A DNA stretch of 64,000 nucleotides from Pardosa pseudoannulata (lineage: Eukaryota > Arthropoda > Arachnida > Araneae > Lycosidae). Positions 62,941 through 64,000 of the stretch are shown here, piece after piece (position 1 is the first letter of the stretch; every line of letters begins with the position of its first letter). The stretch lies in assembly GCA_032207245.1 (NCBI GenBank), contig CM063502.1, positions 118,335,429 to 118,399,428 of the forward strand, given 5' to 3'. The notes under the pieces were generated by a model, which had not been told where the DNA came from, ran no database searches, and saw nothing but the letters and a program-made list of their open reading frames with translations. Position numbers and translations under genes: made by a program.

Positions 62941-63665
62941 CATTTTCTAGGGCGGGAACTTTGTAAATACATAAACTGAAGTATAAGAAAATAAGTCGAA
63001 TTAAAAATTTTTGAAATAAGATAATATTTTTAAAATTCAGTGTTTTGAAATTTCTTGAGAATATTTAAAATGTTCTTCATATTTTATTCTTAAATTTTCT
63101 CCTTATTTTGTTTTAAAATTATTTGAAATTACATTTTGAGCAAATTTAGGTATTATTCTCTTGATTCATTGAATAGTTAAGGGATAATAAATATTTTTGT
63201 CTGTACATTAAGTTTTCATGAAAAAAAAAAGATTTTTTTTCAATAATCTTAATAAGACTGAAACTTAAATTGGACTTACAAGTTTATTTAAGTGTACATT
63301 ACTGTAGTGTTTAGTGTAATGTTTGATAAGATTCGTTTAGAAATAAAGGAACATTCCAGAAGAATTTCTTAAAAATTTACAAAAAAGTAAAAAAAAAATA
63401 TTTCATAGGTCCAATTTTAGGGAAAAAGAAATCTTATTCTGTAAATTTTAACTATCCTACTTTCAATGATATCGGTTTCAAGAATATCAATAAAGATATT
63501 TGGTAAAATTTATAAAACTATTGAAAAATGTTAATTGCATTGCAAAAAATTTATTAAAAAGTGAATGATCCGTATATATTTATTAACAATGTGTCTTGTT
63601 CTCTACATATTATTCATAATTACTACTAGATATTAACTTATATTTAGGATTCTTATATTAGGATT

Positions 63666-63667
<2 letters not shown>
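62941..63667. other. AT-rich stretch without a recognised feature
   Basis: No gene or repeat recognised. Confidence 0.5.

Positions 63668-63743
<76 letters not shown>
63668..63743. repeat. (TA)n microsatellite
   Basis: About 75 bases of pure TA. Confidence 0.98.
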
Positions 63744-63744
<1 letters not shown>

Positions 63745-64000
63745 TCCCAAAAGTTAAACAAGAAGATGTAAAAAAATATTGTTTTGATTGACACAAAATT
63801 CGGCAGGAAAGTAGCATATATATTTATGCATAAAACAAAATCAATAATTATATACAGAAATGAAAATAATATTAAATTTTTGTTATCAGATAATGACATA
63901 CAGGAGACTTAAACAGAATTATATATAAAGTGAATATAAGCAGAAATAATAGAAATAAAATGAAAAAGACATTAATAGGTTATGTGATCCCCCCTCATCT
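63744..64000. other. AT-rich right edge without a recognised feature
   Basis: No gene or repeat recognised up to the window end. Confidence 0.5.

Overview
This is AT-rich eukaryotic nuclear DNA with no recognisable host gene. Evidence for an animal, and probably arthropod, genome: long (CA)n(TA)n microsatellites, tRNA-derived SINEs with A/B-box heads, and decayed Tc1/mariner, hAT, piggyBac, non-LTR and LTR transposons. A spider or other arachnid is my best guess, from the style of the SINE and retroelement remnants; this is inference. All coding traces I can recognise belong to transposable elements, and all are truncated or frameshifted.

Layout. 0-8 kb: a Tc1-like transposase fragment at the left edge, a LINE RNase H remnant on the minus strand, a short GC-rich TG..CA segment, a ZBED5-type hAT pseudogene with a SINE nested in it, the first large microsatellite, a ~1 kb solo LTR and a SINE. 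8-23 kb: mostly unique AT-rich DNA, plus a microsatellite, two inverted copies of a long repeat that share the SINE 3' tail, a mariner-like transposase remnant, a TTAA-flanked element, a degenerate tandem repeat, and the first of three LTR-like copies followed by microsatellites. 23-30 kb: a hairpin, then a ~1 kb unit in three diverged copies, one interrupted by a TTAA element, then a mariner remnant. 32-35.5 kb: a piggyBac-derived element, a SINE, and a 2.4 kb hAT element with a perfect 8-bp target duplication that carries a SINE inside a triplicated 478-bp segment. 36.3-38.7 kb: a 17-copy array of a 139-bp unit. 39-44 kb: a BEL/Pao fragment, MITEs, and a TA-flanked element nested in a TTAA-flanked element. 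47-52 kb: two more LTR-like copies, more microsatellites, a second SINE type and an RTE-like 3' tail. 53.7-55.7 kb: one piggyBac-derived element nested in another, then a MITE. 56.8-64 kb: a 102-bp tandem repeat, a possible conserved noncoding block, a third piggyBac remnant, a non-LTR reverse-transcriptase tail, a Tc1-like pseudogene and minor repeats.

The genes do not form a pathway. What the window records is successive insertion: several TTAA-target (piggyBac-like) families, three with decayed transposase C-terminal cysteine motifs, and most with family-specific palindromes near their ends. That shared architecture, the nested insertions that give relative ages, and two noncoding blocks sharing a composite motif are the parts most worth following up.
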